Below, in pieces: positions 16,563 through 24,349 of a DNA stretch of 64,000 nucleotides. The notes under the pieces are model-generated. The model searched no databases. It saw only the letters and a list, made by a program, of their open reading frames with translations, and had not been told where the DNA came from. The position numbers were made by a program, and so were the translations under genes. The number at the start of each line of letters is the position of its first letter. Position 1 is the stretch's first letter. The DNA comes from Burkholderiales bacterium. Its GTDB lineage: Bacteria; Pseudomonadota; Gammaproteobacteria; Burkholderiales; Usitatibacteraceae. The DNA is taken from the NCBI GenBank assembly GCA_019634955.1, contig JAHCAK010000013.1, forward strand, positions 25,818 through 89,817. The letters are read 5' to 3'.

Positions 16563-18213
16563 CCTCGCGGCGCAGGACCTTGCCGACGTTGGTCTTGGGA
16601 AGCTCCTTCCAGAACTCCACGATCCGGGGCAGCTTGTAGCCCGTGAGGTGCTTCCGGCAGTGCTCCAGCACCGCCTCCTTCGTGAGCGCCGGGTCCTTCT
16701 TCACGATGACGAGGCGGACCACCTCGCCGGATTTCTCGTCCGGCGCGGCCACCGCGCACACCTCGAGCACGCCCGGCATCATCGCCACGACGTCCTCGAC
16801 CTCGTTCGGGTACACGTTGAAGCCCGAGACGAGGATCATGTCCTTCTTGCGGTCGACGATCTTCACGTAGCCGCGCTCGTCCATGAGGCCGATGTCGCCG
16901 GTGCGGAAGGCCCCGTCGGCGAACATCACCTTCGAGGTCTCGTCCGGGCGGTTCCAGTAGCCCTTCATCACCTGCGGCCCGGCGATGCAGATCTCGCCCG
17001 TCTCGCCGGTGGGCAGGACGCGGCCCTCGTCGTCGCGGATGGTGACGACGGTCGAGGGCAGCGGCAGGCCGGCGAACCCGTTGTAGCGCGCCCCCTTCAC
17101 CAGCGGGTTGATGCACGCGCCCGGCGAGGTCTCGGTGAGGCCGTAGGCCTCGACGAGCGGCGTCTTCGTCACCTCCAGCCAGCGCTCGGCCACGGCGCGC
17201 TGCACCGCCATGCCGCCGCCCAGCGTCATCTTGAGGCCCGAGAAGTCCAGGCTCGAGAATCCCGGCGTGTTCATGAGGGCGTTGAAGAGCGTGTTCACCC
17301 CGGTGATCGCCGTGAAGTGGTGCTTGCCGAGCTCGGCCACGAACCCGGGCATGTCGCGGGGGTTGGGGATGAGGACGTTCTTCGCGCCGATCTTCATGAA
17401 GGTGAGGCAGTTACCGGTGAGCGCGAAGATGTGGTAGAGCGGCAGCGCGGTGATGACCGTCTCCTTGCCCTCCTCCAGGCCGGTGCCGACCCAGGTCGAG
17501 ACCTGCAGGAGGTTGGCGACGAGGTTGCCGTGCGTGAGCATCGCCCCCTTGGAGACCCCGGTCGTGCCGCCCGTGTACTGCAGGAAGGCGATGTCGTCGT
17601 GCGAGAGCGGCGGCGGCGCCAGGCGGTGGGAGGCGCCGGCCGAGAGCGCGGCGCGGAACGGCACCGCCCCCGGCAGGCTGAACGGCGGCACGAGCTTCTT
17701 CACCCGCTTCACGGCGAAGTTCACGAGGAGCGACTTGGGGAAGCCCAGCATGTCGCCGATCTGGGTCGTCACGACCGTCTTCACCTTGGTGCGCCCGATC
17801 ACCTCCTCGAGCGTCTTCGCGAAGTTCTCCAGGATGACGATCGCCTCCGCCCCGGAGTCGTTCAGCTGGTGCTCCAGCTCGCGCGGCGTGTAGAGCGGGT
17901 TGCAGTTCACCCCGATGAGCCCGGCGCGCAGCACGCCGAAGATCGCCACCGGGTACTGGAGCAGGTTGGGCATCATCAGCGCCACGCGGGCGCCCTTGCC
18001 GAGGCCGGCCGCGTTCTGCAGCCAGCTGCCGAAATCCGCGGAAAGCCGGTCGAGTTCGCGGTAGGTGATGGTCGCGCCCATGCAGGTGAAGGCCGGCAGG
18101 TCCGCGAAGCGCCCGCAGCTCGACTCGAGGATGTCGCGGATGCTCGAGTAGGTGCCGAGGTCGATGTCGGCGGCCACGCCGGGCGGGTACGAACGGATCC
18201 AGGGTCTTTCCAT
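16534..18213 (-). CDS. fadD: Long-chain fatty acid--CoA ligase
   Basis: A 559-residue ANL-family ligase that activates fatty acids to acyl-CoA using ATP. The ATP-binding loop is in YTGGTTGVSKGAML; later motifs are EAYGLTETSPG, the D-G-(F/R) segment FRTGDIGLMDERGYVKIVDR, the hinge lysine region KDMILVSGFNVYPNEVE, and the C-terminal lysine in LPKTNVGKVLRRE. Length and the YVKIVDRKKD motif match FadD. The ATG at 18213 was chosen because GAGGAGAGC precedes it. It is divergent from the first phasin, with about 210 bases between the genes. In this locus it would supply acyl-CoA for reduction to alcohol, for esterification or for beta-oxidation. Confidence 0.92.
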   Translation of the reverse strand: MERPWIRSYPPGVAADIDLGTYSSIRDILESSCGRFADLPAFTCMGATITYRELDRLSADFGSWLQNAAGLGKGARVALMMPNLLQYPVAIFGVLRAGLIGVNCNPLYTPRELEHQLNDSGAEAIVILENFAKTLEEVIGRTKVKTVVTTQIGDMLGFPKSLLVNFAVKRVKKLVPPFSLPGAVPFRAALSAGASHRLAPPPLSHDDIAFLQYTGGTTGVSKGAMLTHGNLVANLLQVSTWVGTGLEEGKETVITALPLYHIFALTGNCLTFMKIGAKNVLIPNPRDMPGFVAELGKHHFTAITGVNTLFNALMNTPGFSSLDFSGLKMTLGGGMAVQRAVAERWLEVTKTPLVEAYGLTETSPGACINPLVKGARYNGFAGLPLPSTVVTIRDDEGRVLPTGETGEICIAGPQVMKGYWNRPDETSKVMFADGAFRTGDIGLMDERGYVKIVDRKKDMILVSGFNVYPNEVEDVVAMMPGVLEVCAVAAPDEKSGEVVRLVIVKKDPALTKEAVLEHCRKHLTGYKLPRIVEFWKELPKTNVGKVLRREVKNAPAQAA

Positions 18214-18332
18214 GCTCTCCTCTCGGCGTCCCGGGGCTCGTGGTCCCCGGCATCGTTGGCTGGCGCGCCGCGTCCGGGAATCCCCCTCGCGTCGGCGCGC
18301 CAAGTCTACCTCACGGCCCGCCCGGCGAAGAA

Positions 18333-18366
18333 TAGTGTGATTGCTCTAATCCTCCGGCCTAGACTG
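18333..18366 (+). promoter_or_regulatory. Conserved phasin-promoter element, copy 1
   Basis: TAGTGTG-N4-CTCTAATCCT-N3-GCCTAGACTG, ending 59 bases before the first phasin ATG. The same element in the same orientation lies before the second phasin (24887-24920): 26 of 34 positions are identical, all of them in three unbroken blocks. TAGACT at its end may serve as the -10; the CTCTAATCCT core would then sit in the spacer region, as a regulator site would. Confidence 0.6.
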
Positions 18367-18425
18367 CGACCATCGAAAACGGCGATCCGCCCATCCGGGC
18401 GGGGCCGCACGATCCGGAGGAAGCC

Positions 18426-18917
18426 ATGGCAACCCGCAAATCGAAGGCCCGCGCCAAGCCGGGCAAGCCCCTCGCCGACAACCAGCTGGCGCAGGCGGTC
18501 ACCCAGTCGGCGCAGAAGATCTGGCTCGCGGGGCTCGGCGCGTTCGCGCGCGCCCGTACCGAGGGCGACAAGCTGTTCGACGTGCTGGTCGAGCAGGGCA
18601 AGACGCTGCGCTCCCGCAGCGAGAAGGCGGCCGACCAGGCCATGAAGAACGTCCGCGCCCAGGCCGACGCGACGCTGTCGACGGCCCAGGGCAAGTGGGA
18701 CAAGCTCGAGCAGGTGTTCGAGGACCGCGTGTCGCGCTCCCTCAACCGGCTGGGCGTCCTCACGAGCAAGGACGTGGACGAGCTCGCCCGCCAGGTGGCC
18801 GACCTGAACGAGAGCGTGCGCGCCCTGATGGGCGGCGCCGCCCCGAAGCGCGCACGCAAGGCGGCACCGCGGCGCAAGGCGGCCGCGAAGAAGCCGGCCC
18901 GGCGCGCGGCGAAGTGA
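18426..18917 (+). CDS. Phasin (PHA granule-associated, PhaI/PhaF type)
   Basis: A 163-residue granule-coat protein. Residues 20-140 form the long amphipathic helix of the phasin family (AQAVTQSAQKIWLAGLGAFA, later KLEQVFEDRVSRSLNRLG and a C-terminal coiled stretch KDVDELARQVADLNES). The last 30 residues are lysine/arginine/alanine-rich, as in PhaF proteins that tie granules to DNA. The family binds PHA or other lipid inclusions. Its helix is paralogous to the phasin at 24350-24799, and the two share a promoter element. The ATG follows GGAGGAAGCC. Hairpins follow the gene at 18924 and 19012. Confidence 0.85.
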   Translation: MATRKSKARAKPGKPLADNQLAQAVTQSAQKIWLAGLGAFARARTEGDKLFDVLVEQGKTLRSRSEKAADQAMKNVRAQADATLSTAQGKWDKLEQVFEDRVSRSLNRLGVLTSKDVDELARQVADLNESVRALMGGAAPKRARKAAPRRKAAAKKPARRAAK

Positions 18918-18923
18918 ATTGAA

Positions 18924-18948
18924 GCGGGGAGGGCCCTGCCCTCCCCGC
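18924..18948 (+). terminator. Hairpin after the phasin gene
   Basis: Perfect 10-bp stem GCGGGGAGGG / CCCTCCCCGC with loop CCCTG, six bases after the phasin stop. No T-run follows, so it is more likely a pause or mRNA-stabilising structure than a strong terminator. Confidence 0.5.
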
Positions 18949-19011
18949 CCGAGGCTCCTCCTCCATCCTTGTCCGAGCCCCGGCGCCTGCCGGGGACCGA
19001 AGGATGTTCAA

Positions 19012-19042
19012 GGCCCGCGGGGTGACTCGCGGGCCTTTTCTT
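19012..19042 (+). terminator. Intrinsic terminator of the phasin transcript
   Basis: Stem GGCCCGCG / CGCGGGCC followed by TTTTCTTATT, about 95 bases downstream of the phasin stop and touching the end of the convergent ACBP gene. The T-run is on the plus strand, so it should end the phasin mRNA. Confidence 0.7.
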
Positions 19043-19301
19043 ATTCCCGCGTGATGCGTTCGACCAGCTTCACATAGGCCTTCATCGCGTCCTCGGCGTT
19101 CATCCCCTTGAGCTTCGCCCACGCCTCGTACTTGGCGCGGTTCACGAAGTCGGTGAAGCCGGGCTTTTCGCCGGCCACGTCGCCCTCGGTGGCCTGCTTG
19201 TAGTGCGCGTAGAGCTTGAGCTTCAGGTCGTTGCCGGGGTCCTTCTTCGCCTTGAGCACGGCGGCGGCGGCCGCCTCGAACTGCTTCTTCACTGCCGACA
19301 T
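19041..19301 (-). CDS. Acyl-CoA-binding protein (ACBP)
   Basis: An 86-residue four-helix protein of the ACBP family. Characteristic features are the segment LKLKLYAHYKQATEGD (around residues 26-41), the KPGF loop and the helix RAKYEAWAKLKGMNAEDAMKAYV, matching eukaryotic ACBP length and order. It binds long-chain acyl-CoA in the cytosol, protecting it from hydrolysis and delivering it to acyltransferases. ACBP is uncommon in bacteria. Here it is divergent from the WS/DGAT acyltransferase, with about 115 bases between the starts, which fits a role as acyl-CoA carrier for lipid storage. A GGAGAGG site precedes the ATG. Confidence 0.93.
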   Translation of the reverse strand: MSAVKKQFEAAAAAVLKAKKDPGNDLKLKLYAHYKQATEGDVAGEKPGFTDFVNRAKYEAWAKLKGMNAEDAMKAYVKLVERITRE

Positions 19302-19417
19302 CGGACCTCTCCTCGGTCGTTGGCCCCCACGGGGTGGTGCTAAAGTTAGCCGAAAGCCCGCGGCCGCCGCAATGGCGGCGCGCCCGAAAACGAAAACAAC
19401 GAGGAGGAGGAGGACGC

Positions 19418-20959
19418 ATGGCCGAAGCCCGCAGGGAGCGAATCTCCGGCGTGGACACCGCCTGGCTGCGCATGGACATGCCCACGAACCTGATGGTGAT
19501 CGTCGGCGTGCTCATGTTCGAGGGGCGGCTGGAGCCCGCCCGGGTGAAGCGCACCCTGGAGCGGCGCTTCCTCGCCTACCGGCGCTTCCGCCAGAAGGCC
19601 GTCCAGGATCCCACCGGCGCCTGGTGGGAGGACGACGACGACTTCGACATCGACTCCCACGTGCACCAGGTGGCCCTGCCGGGCAAGGCCGGCAAGGCCG
19701 AGCTGCAGGCGTACGTGAGCGACCTCGCCTCGACGCCCCTCGACGCGACCAAGCCGCTGTGGCAGTTCCACCTGGTCGACAACTTCGACGGCGGCAGCGC
19801 TCTCGTCATGCGGATCCACCACTGCTACGCCGACGGCATCGCCCTCGTGCAGGTGATGCTCTCCATGACGGAGAAGAGCGCCCGCGCGAGCCTCGCCCTC
19901 CCCGCCCAGCGCTTCGACGCCGGCGACCGGGGCGACGCGGCCTTCTGGGAGCAGGTCCTCAAGCCCGTCGCCGGCGCGATCGAGGGCGCCACGCGCGTCG
20001 GCCGCAACCTCCTCGACCAGGGACGCGAGCTGGCGGCCAACCCGGGCGCGGCCCAGGAGGTCCTCGAAGGCGCGACGCGCAAGGGGATGGATTTCGCCGG
20101 CGAGCTCGCGAAGCTCGCCCTCATGGGCAGCGACTCGCCCACGCGGTTCAAGGGCCGGCTCGGCGCGAGGAAGCGCGTGGCCTGGGCCGAGCCCCTGCCG
20201 CTCGACGAGGTGAAGGTGATGGGCAAGGCCCTAGGCTGCTCGATCAACGACGTGCTGCTGGCGATGGCCACCGGCGCCTTGCGCGAGTACCTCTCGTCGC
20301 GTGGCGACCCCGTGGACGGGCTCGGCATCCGCGCCATCGTGCCCGTCAACCTGCGGCCCGAGGGCCAGGCCCGCGAGCTGGGCAACCGGTTCGGCCTCGT
20401 GTTCCTCGACCTGCCCATCGGCACCGAGGACCCGCTGCAGCGGCTGCGCGAGGTGCGCGCGCACATGCAGGCGCTCAAGGGCTCCTTCCAGCCGCTCATC
20501 GTGCTCGGGCTGCTGCACGCCGTGGGCTACGGCCCGCGCATCCTGCAGGAGCAGATCACGGGGCTGCTCTCGCAGAACGCGTCTGCCGTGATGACCAACG
20601 TCCCCGGCCCCCAGCACCCGGTGTGGTTCGCCGGGCGGCGCATCGAGGAGCTCAACTTCTGGGTGCCGCAGTCCGGCGGCATCGGGATGGGCGTGTCCAT
20701 CCTTTCCTACGACGGCCGCATCCAGTTCGGGCTCATCGCCGACGCGGGCCTCGTGCCCGACCCCGACCGCATCGTCGGCCGCTTCCGCGACGAGTTCGAC
20801 AAGCTGATGTGGCTCACGCTCATGTCGCCGTGGGAAGGCGAGGCGGATGCCGCGCCCGCCCGCGGGAGGGCGCCGCGCAAGCCCCGCGCGGCCCGGCCCG
20901 CCCAGGCCGCGGGCGAGCCCGCCGCAGCCGTCGTGCCGAAGCGCTTCCGCAACCTCTGA
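19418..20959 (+). CDS. Wax ester synthase / diacylglycerol acyltransferase (WS/DGAT)
   Basis: A 513-residue acyltransferase of the bacterial WS/DGAT family, which esterifies acyl-CoA with a fatty alcohol (wax ester) or diacylglycerol (triacylglycerol). The catalytic HHxxxDG motif is intact as HHCYADG (residues 134-140). Other family signs are SGVDTAWLRMDMPTNLM at the N-terminus, SINDVLLAMATGALREYL, and the PLW and ND motifs, followed by VMTNVPGPQHPVWFAG. The ATG at 19418 follows an AGGAGGAGG site. The last 45 residues are an alanine/proline/arginine-rich extension. It lies between the ACBP gene and a SWIB gene. Together with the acyl-CoA reductase at 25007 it supports wax-ester formation. Confidence 0.92.
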   Translation: MAEARRERISGVDTAWLRMDMPTNLMVIVGVLMFEGRLEPARVKRTLERRFLAYRRFRQKAVQDPTGAWWEDDDDFDIDSHVHQVALPGKAGKAELQAYVSDLASTPLDATKPLWQFHLVDNFDGGSALVMRIHHCYADGIALVQVMLSMTEKSARASLALPAQRFDAGDRGDAAFWEQVLKPVAGAIEGATRVGRNLLDQGRELAANPGAAQEVLEGATRKGMDFAGELAKLALMGSDSPTRFKGRLGARKRVAWAEPLPLDEVKVMGKALGCSINDVLLAMATGALREYLSSRGDPVDGLGIRAIVPVNLRPEGQARELGNRFGLVFLDLPIGTEDPLQRLREVRAHMQALKGSFQPLIVLGLLHAVGYGPRILQEQITGLLSQNASAVMTNVPGPQHPVWFAGRRIEELNFWVPQSGGIGMGVSILSYDGRIQFGLIADAGLVPDPDRIVGRFRDEFDKLMWLTLMSPWEGEADAAPARGRAPRKPRAARPAQAAGEPAAAVVPKRFRNL

Positions 20960-20973
20960 GCGGCGCGCGCCAA

Positions 20974-21002
20974 CGAAAAAGGGCCGGCTGGCGCCGGCCC
21001 TT
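20974..21002 (-). terminator. Intrinsic terminator between WS/DGAT and SWIB genes
   Basis: Stem AAGGGCCGGC / GCCGGCCCTT with loop TGGC (20979-21002). On the minus strand it is followed by a T-run from AAAAA at 20976-20980, so it terminates the SWIB message; the stem could also slow plus-strand transcription from WS/DGAT. Confidence 0.7.
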
Positions 21003-21041
21003 CCGGGATTGCCCTGCCGGCACGGTGGCCGGCAGTGCCCG

Positions 21042-21434
21042 CTACTTCAGGTGCTTGGAGACGAGCTTCGTCATCTCGAACATCGAGACGGTCTTCTTGC
21101 CGCCGAAGACGGCGCGCAGCTTGTCGTCCGCGTTGATGTTCCGCTTGTTGACCTTGTCCTGCAGGCCGTTCTTCTTGATGTAGGCCCACAGCTTGCTCGT
21201 GACCTCGGTGCGCGGCTGGGCGGCGGCGCCGATCACGGCGGCGAGCTCGGCGCTCGGCGTGAGGGGCTTCATGAAAGCGGCGTTGGGCTTGCGCTTGGCG
21301 CCCGACTTCTTCGGAGCGGCCTTCTTGGCCGCCGGCTTCTTGGCGGCGGGCTTCTTGGCCGCCGGCTTCTTCGCGGCGGGCTTCTTGGCCGCCGGCTTCT
21401 TCGCGGCGGGTTTCTTGGCTTTCTTCGCTGCCAT
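21042..21434 (-). CDS. SWIB/MDM2-domain protein with lysine-rich repeat N-terminus
   Basis: A 130-residue protein. Residues 1-50 are a histone-H1-like basic tail with six KPAAK units (residues 8-37). Residues 55-130 form a SWIB domain: MKPLTPSAELAAVIG, SKLWAYIKKNGLQDKVNKR, ADDKLRAVFGGKKTVSMFEM. In eukaryotes SWIB is part of chromatin remodelling; bacterial members (also in Chlamydia) are thought to bind DNA, but the function is not settled. A GGAGG site precedes the ATG, a good promoter lies at 21506-21535, and a terminator follows, so it is a single-gene unit. Confidence 0.88.
   Translation of the reverse strand: MAAKKAKKPAAKKPAAKKPAAKKPAAKKPAAKKPAAKKAAPKKSGAKRKPNAAFMKPLTPSAELAAVIGAAAQPRTEVTSKLWAYIKKNGLQDKVNKRNINADDKLRAVFGGKKTVSMFEMTKLVSKHLK
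21324..21413. repeat. Six tandem 15-bp units coding KPAAK in the SWIB gene
   Basis: Six copies of a 15-bp unit, with wobble changes alternating between copies, encode the basic tail of the SWIB protein. Because the period is a multiple of three, gain or loss of units would keep the frame. Confidence 0.85.
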
Positions 21435-21505
21435 TCGGGATCCTCCAATCAGATAGTGACGTTTGCTTCAGCTGGATCTCGCCCGTGAGAGGCGTGACAG
21501 GCGAG

Positions 21506-21535
21506 AGAATGCCCACGCCCAAAACCGTTTGTCAA
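21506..21535 (-). promoter_or_regulatory. Promoter of the SWIB gene
   Basis: On the minus strand, a consensus -35 TTGACA (21530-21535), an 18-bp spacer and CATTCT (21506-21511) as -10. The predicted start is near 21499, giving a leader of about 65 nt. Confidence 0.55.
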
Positions 21536-21550
21536 TGGATTTTCACTCTG

Positions 21551-21568
21551 AAAACGCGCTTTCGCGCG
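21551..21568 (-). terminator. Small terminator after the TPR gene
   Basis: On the minus strand CGCGC-GAAA-GCGCG followed by TTTT, about 45 bases after the TPR-protein stop; a short stem with a stable GAAA tetraloop. It would end the phasin-patatin-tetR-TPR operon. Confidence 0.5.
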
Positions 21569-21613
21569 CGCCGCGTCGCCCGCGCGCAACAACGGGCGTC
21601 GCGCATGCCCGCG

Positions 21614-22393
21614 TCACGCGAGTTCGGCCTTCGCCGCCTCGACGTCCAGGCGCTCCATCGCGTCGCGCGGCTCGGCCTGCGCGGCCTTCTGGTAGAGGGC
21701 GGAGGCGTCGGCGAGCGCCCTCTTGCCGTGCATCATCACCAGCCCGTTGGCGAACTCCGCGTGCGCGATGGCGGAGTCGGGCGCGAGCTTGAGCGCGGTG
21801 CGGAAGTGCTCCTCCCCCGCCGCCTTGCTCGCCCCGTAGGTGAGGCCGCCGACGAGCGCGCCGACCTTGTCGATCACCTCGGCATGGTAGGTGCCCATCG
21901 CCGTGTGGGCCTCGGCGTGCTTCGGGGCGAGCTTGAGCGTGGCCTCGAGCGCGGCCTTGATCCGGCCCCCGAGCCCTTGCGCAAGCGCCTTGGCCACCGA
22001 GATGCCCTGGCTGTAGCGGCCGGCGGCGTAGGCGAACTGGTAGTGGGCGTTGGGGTTCTTCGGCTCCGCGGCGACCTGGGCCTCGGCCTGCGCCATCGAC
22101 TCCTCGAAAAGCGCCATGCGCGCCGCGGCCTTCTTCTCGAGCCCGTTGGCGTAGATCGAGCGCGCCTTGTTGGCCACGGTGATGCCGGCGCCGCCGGCCT
22201 CGATCCCCAGCGCCACGGCCTCGGCGAAGTCGCCCCGGTGGTAGGCGCGCCAGGCTTCCTGCACTGCCGCGTCCTTCGGCCAGGGCTCGCAATCGCCCCG
22301 GTGCAGGCGCGCCCAGTGCTTCTTCAGGGCCTCGCCCTTGTAGGTGTAGGGATCCTGGGGATGGGGAAAGGGGATCCATTTGGGCTTCGCCAT
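21614..22393 (-). CDS. TPR-repeat protein of unknown function
   Basis: A 259-residue cytoplasmic protein. The N-terminus MAKPKWIPFPHPQDPY and the following KKHWARLHRGDCEPWP form a conserved leader I recognise from uncharacterised betaproteobacterial proteins. The rest consists of tetratricopeptide-like helical pairs (for example NPNAHYQFAYAAGRYSQGI and AEAHTAMGTYHAEVIDKVGA, then HFRTALKLAPDSAIAHAEFA). No enzyme motif is present. The ATG at 22393 was chosen over an upstream ATG because the conserved leader starts there. It is the last gene of a leftward operon after the TetR gene (19-base gap), so it may be a protein-interaction partner in lipid-granule biology; that is inference. Confidence 0.75.
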   Translation of the reverse strand: MAKPKWIPFPHPQDPYTYKGEALKKHWARLHRGDCEPWPKDAAVQEAWRAYHRGDFAEAVALGIEAGGAGITVANKARSIYANGLEKKAAARMALFEESMAQAEAQVAAEPKNPNAHYQFAYAAGRYSQGISVAKALAQGLGGRIKAALEATLKLAPKHAEAHTAMGTYHAEVIDKVGALVGGLTYGASKAAGEEHFRTALKLAPDSAIAHAEFANGLVMMHGKRALADASALYQKAAQAEPRDAMERLDVEAAKAELA

Positions 22394-22412
22394 CTGCGCT
22401 CCTTCGCTCCGT

Positions 22413-23090
22413 TCAGACGTATTCGCGGCCCAGCCGCTCGAAATGCCGCCGCGCCTCGCCCGCAAGGTAGGGCGCCACGAGCGACATCACCTGGAAGGCG
22501 CCCGTGCCGGGGTCGCGGGCGTCGCCCGCCTCCCGCCCGGCACGCACGGCCTGGAAATTGAGCCAGTAGGTGGCCACCACCAGCACGTTCACCGCGAGGG
22601 CGCGCACCTCCGCCGGCGTGGCCTCCAGGAGCCCGGCCCGGGCGAGCCCCGCGCAGAGCCCCTCGACGGCGGCGAGCTTCGCCTCGACGATGCGGTTGAA
22701 GTGCTCGCGCAGCCGGCGGTTGCGGCCCACGATGTCCTCGAGGTTGCGGTACAGGAAGCGGTAGTCCCAGATCGCCTCGAACATGAGGTGCAGGTAGAGC
22801 CACAGGTCCTCGATCGCCCCGGCGCCCCCGGACGGCGGCGGCGGCTCGATCGAGATGCGCTCCTCGAAGCGGTCGAAGAGCCGCTCGACGATCTGGTCCT
22901 TGTTGCGGAAGTGGTAGTAGAGGTTGCCGGGGCTGATGTTCAGCTCGTCGGCGATCATTCCCGTGGTGACGTGGCCCTCGCCGCGCTCGTTGAAGAGGGC
23001 GAGGCTCACGGAAAGGATGCGCTCCCGCGTGCGCTGCGTGCGCACGGCGTTGCCGTCGAGGGGGGGCCGGCCGGCGGGAGCTTTCGCCAT
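22413..23090 (-). CDS. TetR/AcrR-family transcriptional regulator
   Basis: A 225-residue regulator. The N-terminal helix-turn-helix spans about residues 20-65 (RERILSVSLALFNERG, then MIADELNISPGNLYYHFRNK), the TetR hallmark. The ligand-binding region has a long conserved helical segment with WLYLHLMFEAIWDYRFLYRN typical of a subgroup often found beside fatty-acid and PHA genes. It sits between patatin and the TPR gene in one leftward operon (gaps of 14 and 19 bases). It is a candidate to bind the shared phasin-promoter element, which lies upstream of its own operon, or the palindrome at 11691-11710; neither is shown by the sequence. Confidence 0.9.
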   Translation of the reverse strand: MAKAPAGRPPLDGNAVRTQRTRERILSVSLALFNERGEGHVTTGMIADELNISPGNLYYHFRNKDQIVERLFDRFEERISIEPPPPSGGAGAIEDLWLYLHLMFEAIWDYRFLYRNLEDIVGRNRRLREHFNRIVEAKLAAVEGLCAGLARAGLLEATPAEVRALAVNVLVVATYWLNFQAVRAGREAGDARDPGTGAFQVMSLVAPYLAGEARRHFERLGREYV

Positions 23091-23104
23091 GGCCGGCAAG
23101 CGTA

Positions 23105-24346
23105 TCACGCCGGGAAGCGGTCCTTCGCGGCGAGCCATCGCCGCAGGTCGACGAGCGTCTCGCGCAGGTCGGCGGCGGTCTCCGGCAGTCGTGTGCGCGG
23201 GCGCCCCGGCCGACCGCGCACCTGCAGCCCGATGGTGCGAGTGGCGTCGCGCAGGACGTCGACCCGCAAGGCCACCCCGTGCCGCACAAAGGCGGGCTCC
23301 AGCTCGTGGCGGCGGCGCAGGAGGTCGCGCCGCGTGCGCTGGTAAGCGTGCTCGCACAGGCGCTTCCTCGTCGCGTAGCTGAAGATGTTGGTGAAGAAGA
23401 TCTCGCTGTCGTCGGCGTCCGGCTCGAAGAGCACGACGTCGGCGTCGCGGTACTGCGTGCGGTACTTGGAGATGCCGACCGCCATGCGCGAGTGGATGAT
23501 GGCGCGGAAGGTCTGCGACAGTACCACCGGGAGCCCGCCCTCGACCAGCCGGCGGTGGCGCCCGCGGCCCTTTTCCGCGGCGAGCCCGGCGTCGTAGGGC
23601 ACGATCGGGTTCACGCAGAACACGAGCCGCGCCCCGTCGTCCAGGGCCTCGGAGGCGTGCAGGGTCTTCTTGAGCGCCCCGTCCACGAAGAAGCGCCCGT
23701 CGATCTCCACGGGCGGGAAGAGGCCCGGCAGCGCCGCGCTCGCCTGCACGGCCTGCGAGATGGGAACCCGGTCGTGGCCGGGGCGGCCGAAGCTCACGCT
23801 CTCGCCGCTGTCCAGGTCGGTGGCCACGAGGTAGAGCCGGTGGCGCAGCCCGCGAAAGTCGTCCGTGCGGCCGGGCTGCGTGAACACGGCATGCAGGTAC
23901 CGGTGGATCGTGTCGTTGTCGAAGACGCCCGTGGGGATCGCCCGCCCCAGCGCCGCGAACGATTCGAGGGGCCCGCGCGAGAGCGGCTGGCGCAGGTATT
24001 GCAGCAGCGAGCGCGCCACCAGCGGCGGCACCGTGCGCGCCCGGGCGAGGTATTCGCGGAAGGCCGGGCGCATGAAGACCTCCGGCGTGAGGGCCCCTTC
24101 CGACTCCTCGCCCTCGATGAAGATGCCGTAGATCTCGGAGACGGGAATGCCGTTGGCGAGCGCGGCGGCGAGGAAGCTCCCGGCGCTCACCCCGACGTAG
24201 ACGTCCAGGTCGTGGAAGTCCACCCCGTCGAGCGATTCCTGGAGCGCCATGAGCGCCCCGATCTCGTAGATGGCCCCGAAGGGCCCGCCCCCGGCCAGCG
24301 CCAGCCCGACGCGGGGCCTGCCGGCGGAGGGCGGCCGGCGCTTCAT
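23105..24346 (-). CDS. Patatin-like phospholipase / lipid acyl hydrolase
   Basis: A 413-residue serine hydrolase of the patatin family. The oxyanion loop is ALAGGGPFGA (residues 17-26), the nucleophile Ser54 is in GVSAGS, and the dyad aspartate is Asp222 in FFVDGALKK. No signal peptide is visible, so it acts in the cytosol or on inclusions. The C-terminal half carries DDSEIFFTNIFSYATRKRL and a basic end. It follows the second phasin by three bases. A lipase coupled to a granule-coat protein suggests mobilisation of stored neutral lipid or PHA; phospholipase activity on membranes is an alternative. Confidence 0.85.
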   Translation of the reverse strand: MKRRPPSAGRPRVGLALAGGGPFGAIYEIGALMALQESLDGVDFHDLDVYVGVSAGSFLAAALANGIPVSEIYGIFIEGEESEGALTPEVFMRPAFREYLARARTVPPLVARSLLQYLRQPLSRGPLESFAALGRAIPTGVFDNDTIHRYLHAVFTQPGRTDDFRGLRHRLYLVATDLDSGESVSFGRPGHDRVPISQAVQASAALPGLFPPVEIDGRFFVDGALKKTLHASEALDDGARLVFCVNPIVPYDAGLAAEKGRGRHRRLVEGGLPVVLSQTFRAIIHSRMAVGISKYRTQYRDADVVLFEPDADDSEIFFTNIFSYATRKRLCEHAYQRTRRDLLRRRHELEPAFVRHGVALRVDVLRDATRTIGLQVRGRPGRPRTRLPETAADLRETLVDLRRWLAAKDRFPA

Positions 24347-24349
24347 GCC

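Noticed and set aside
19340..19351. Small inverted repeat GCTAA-AG-TTAGC between the ACBP and WS/DGAT genes as an operator.
   Set aside because: The arms are only five bases, it is found once, and it has no partner elsewhere in the window; too weak to call.
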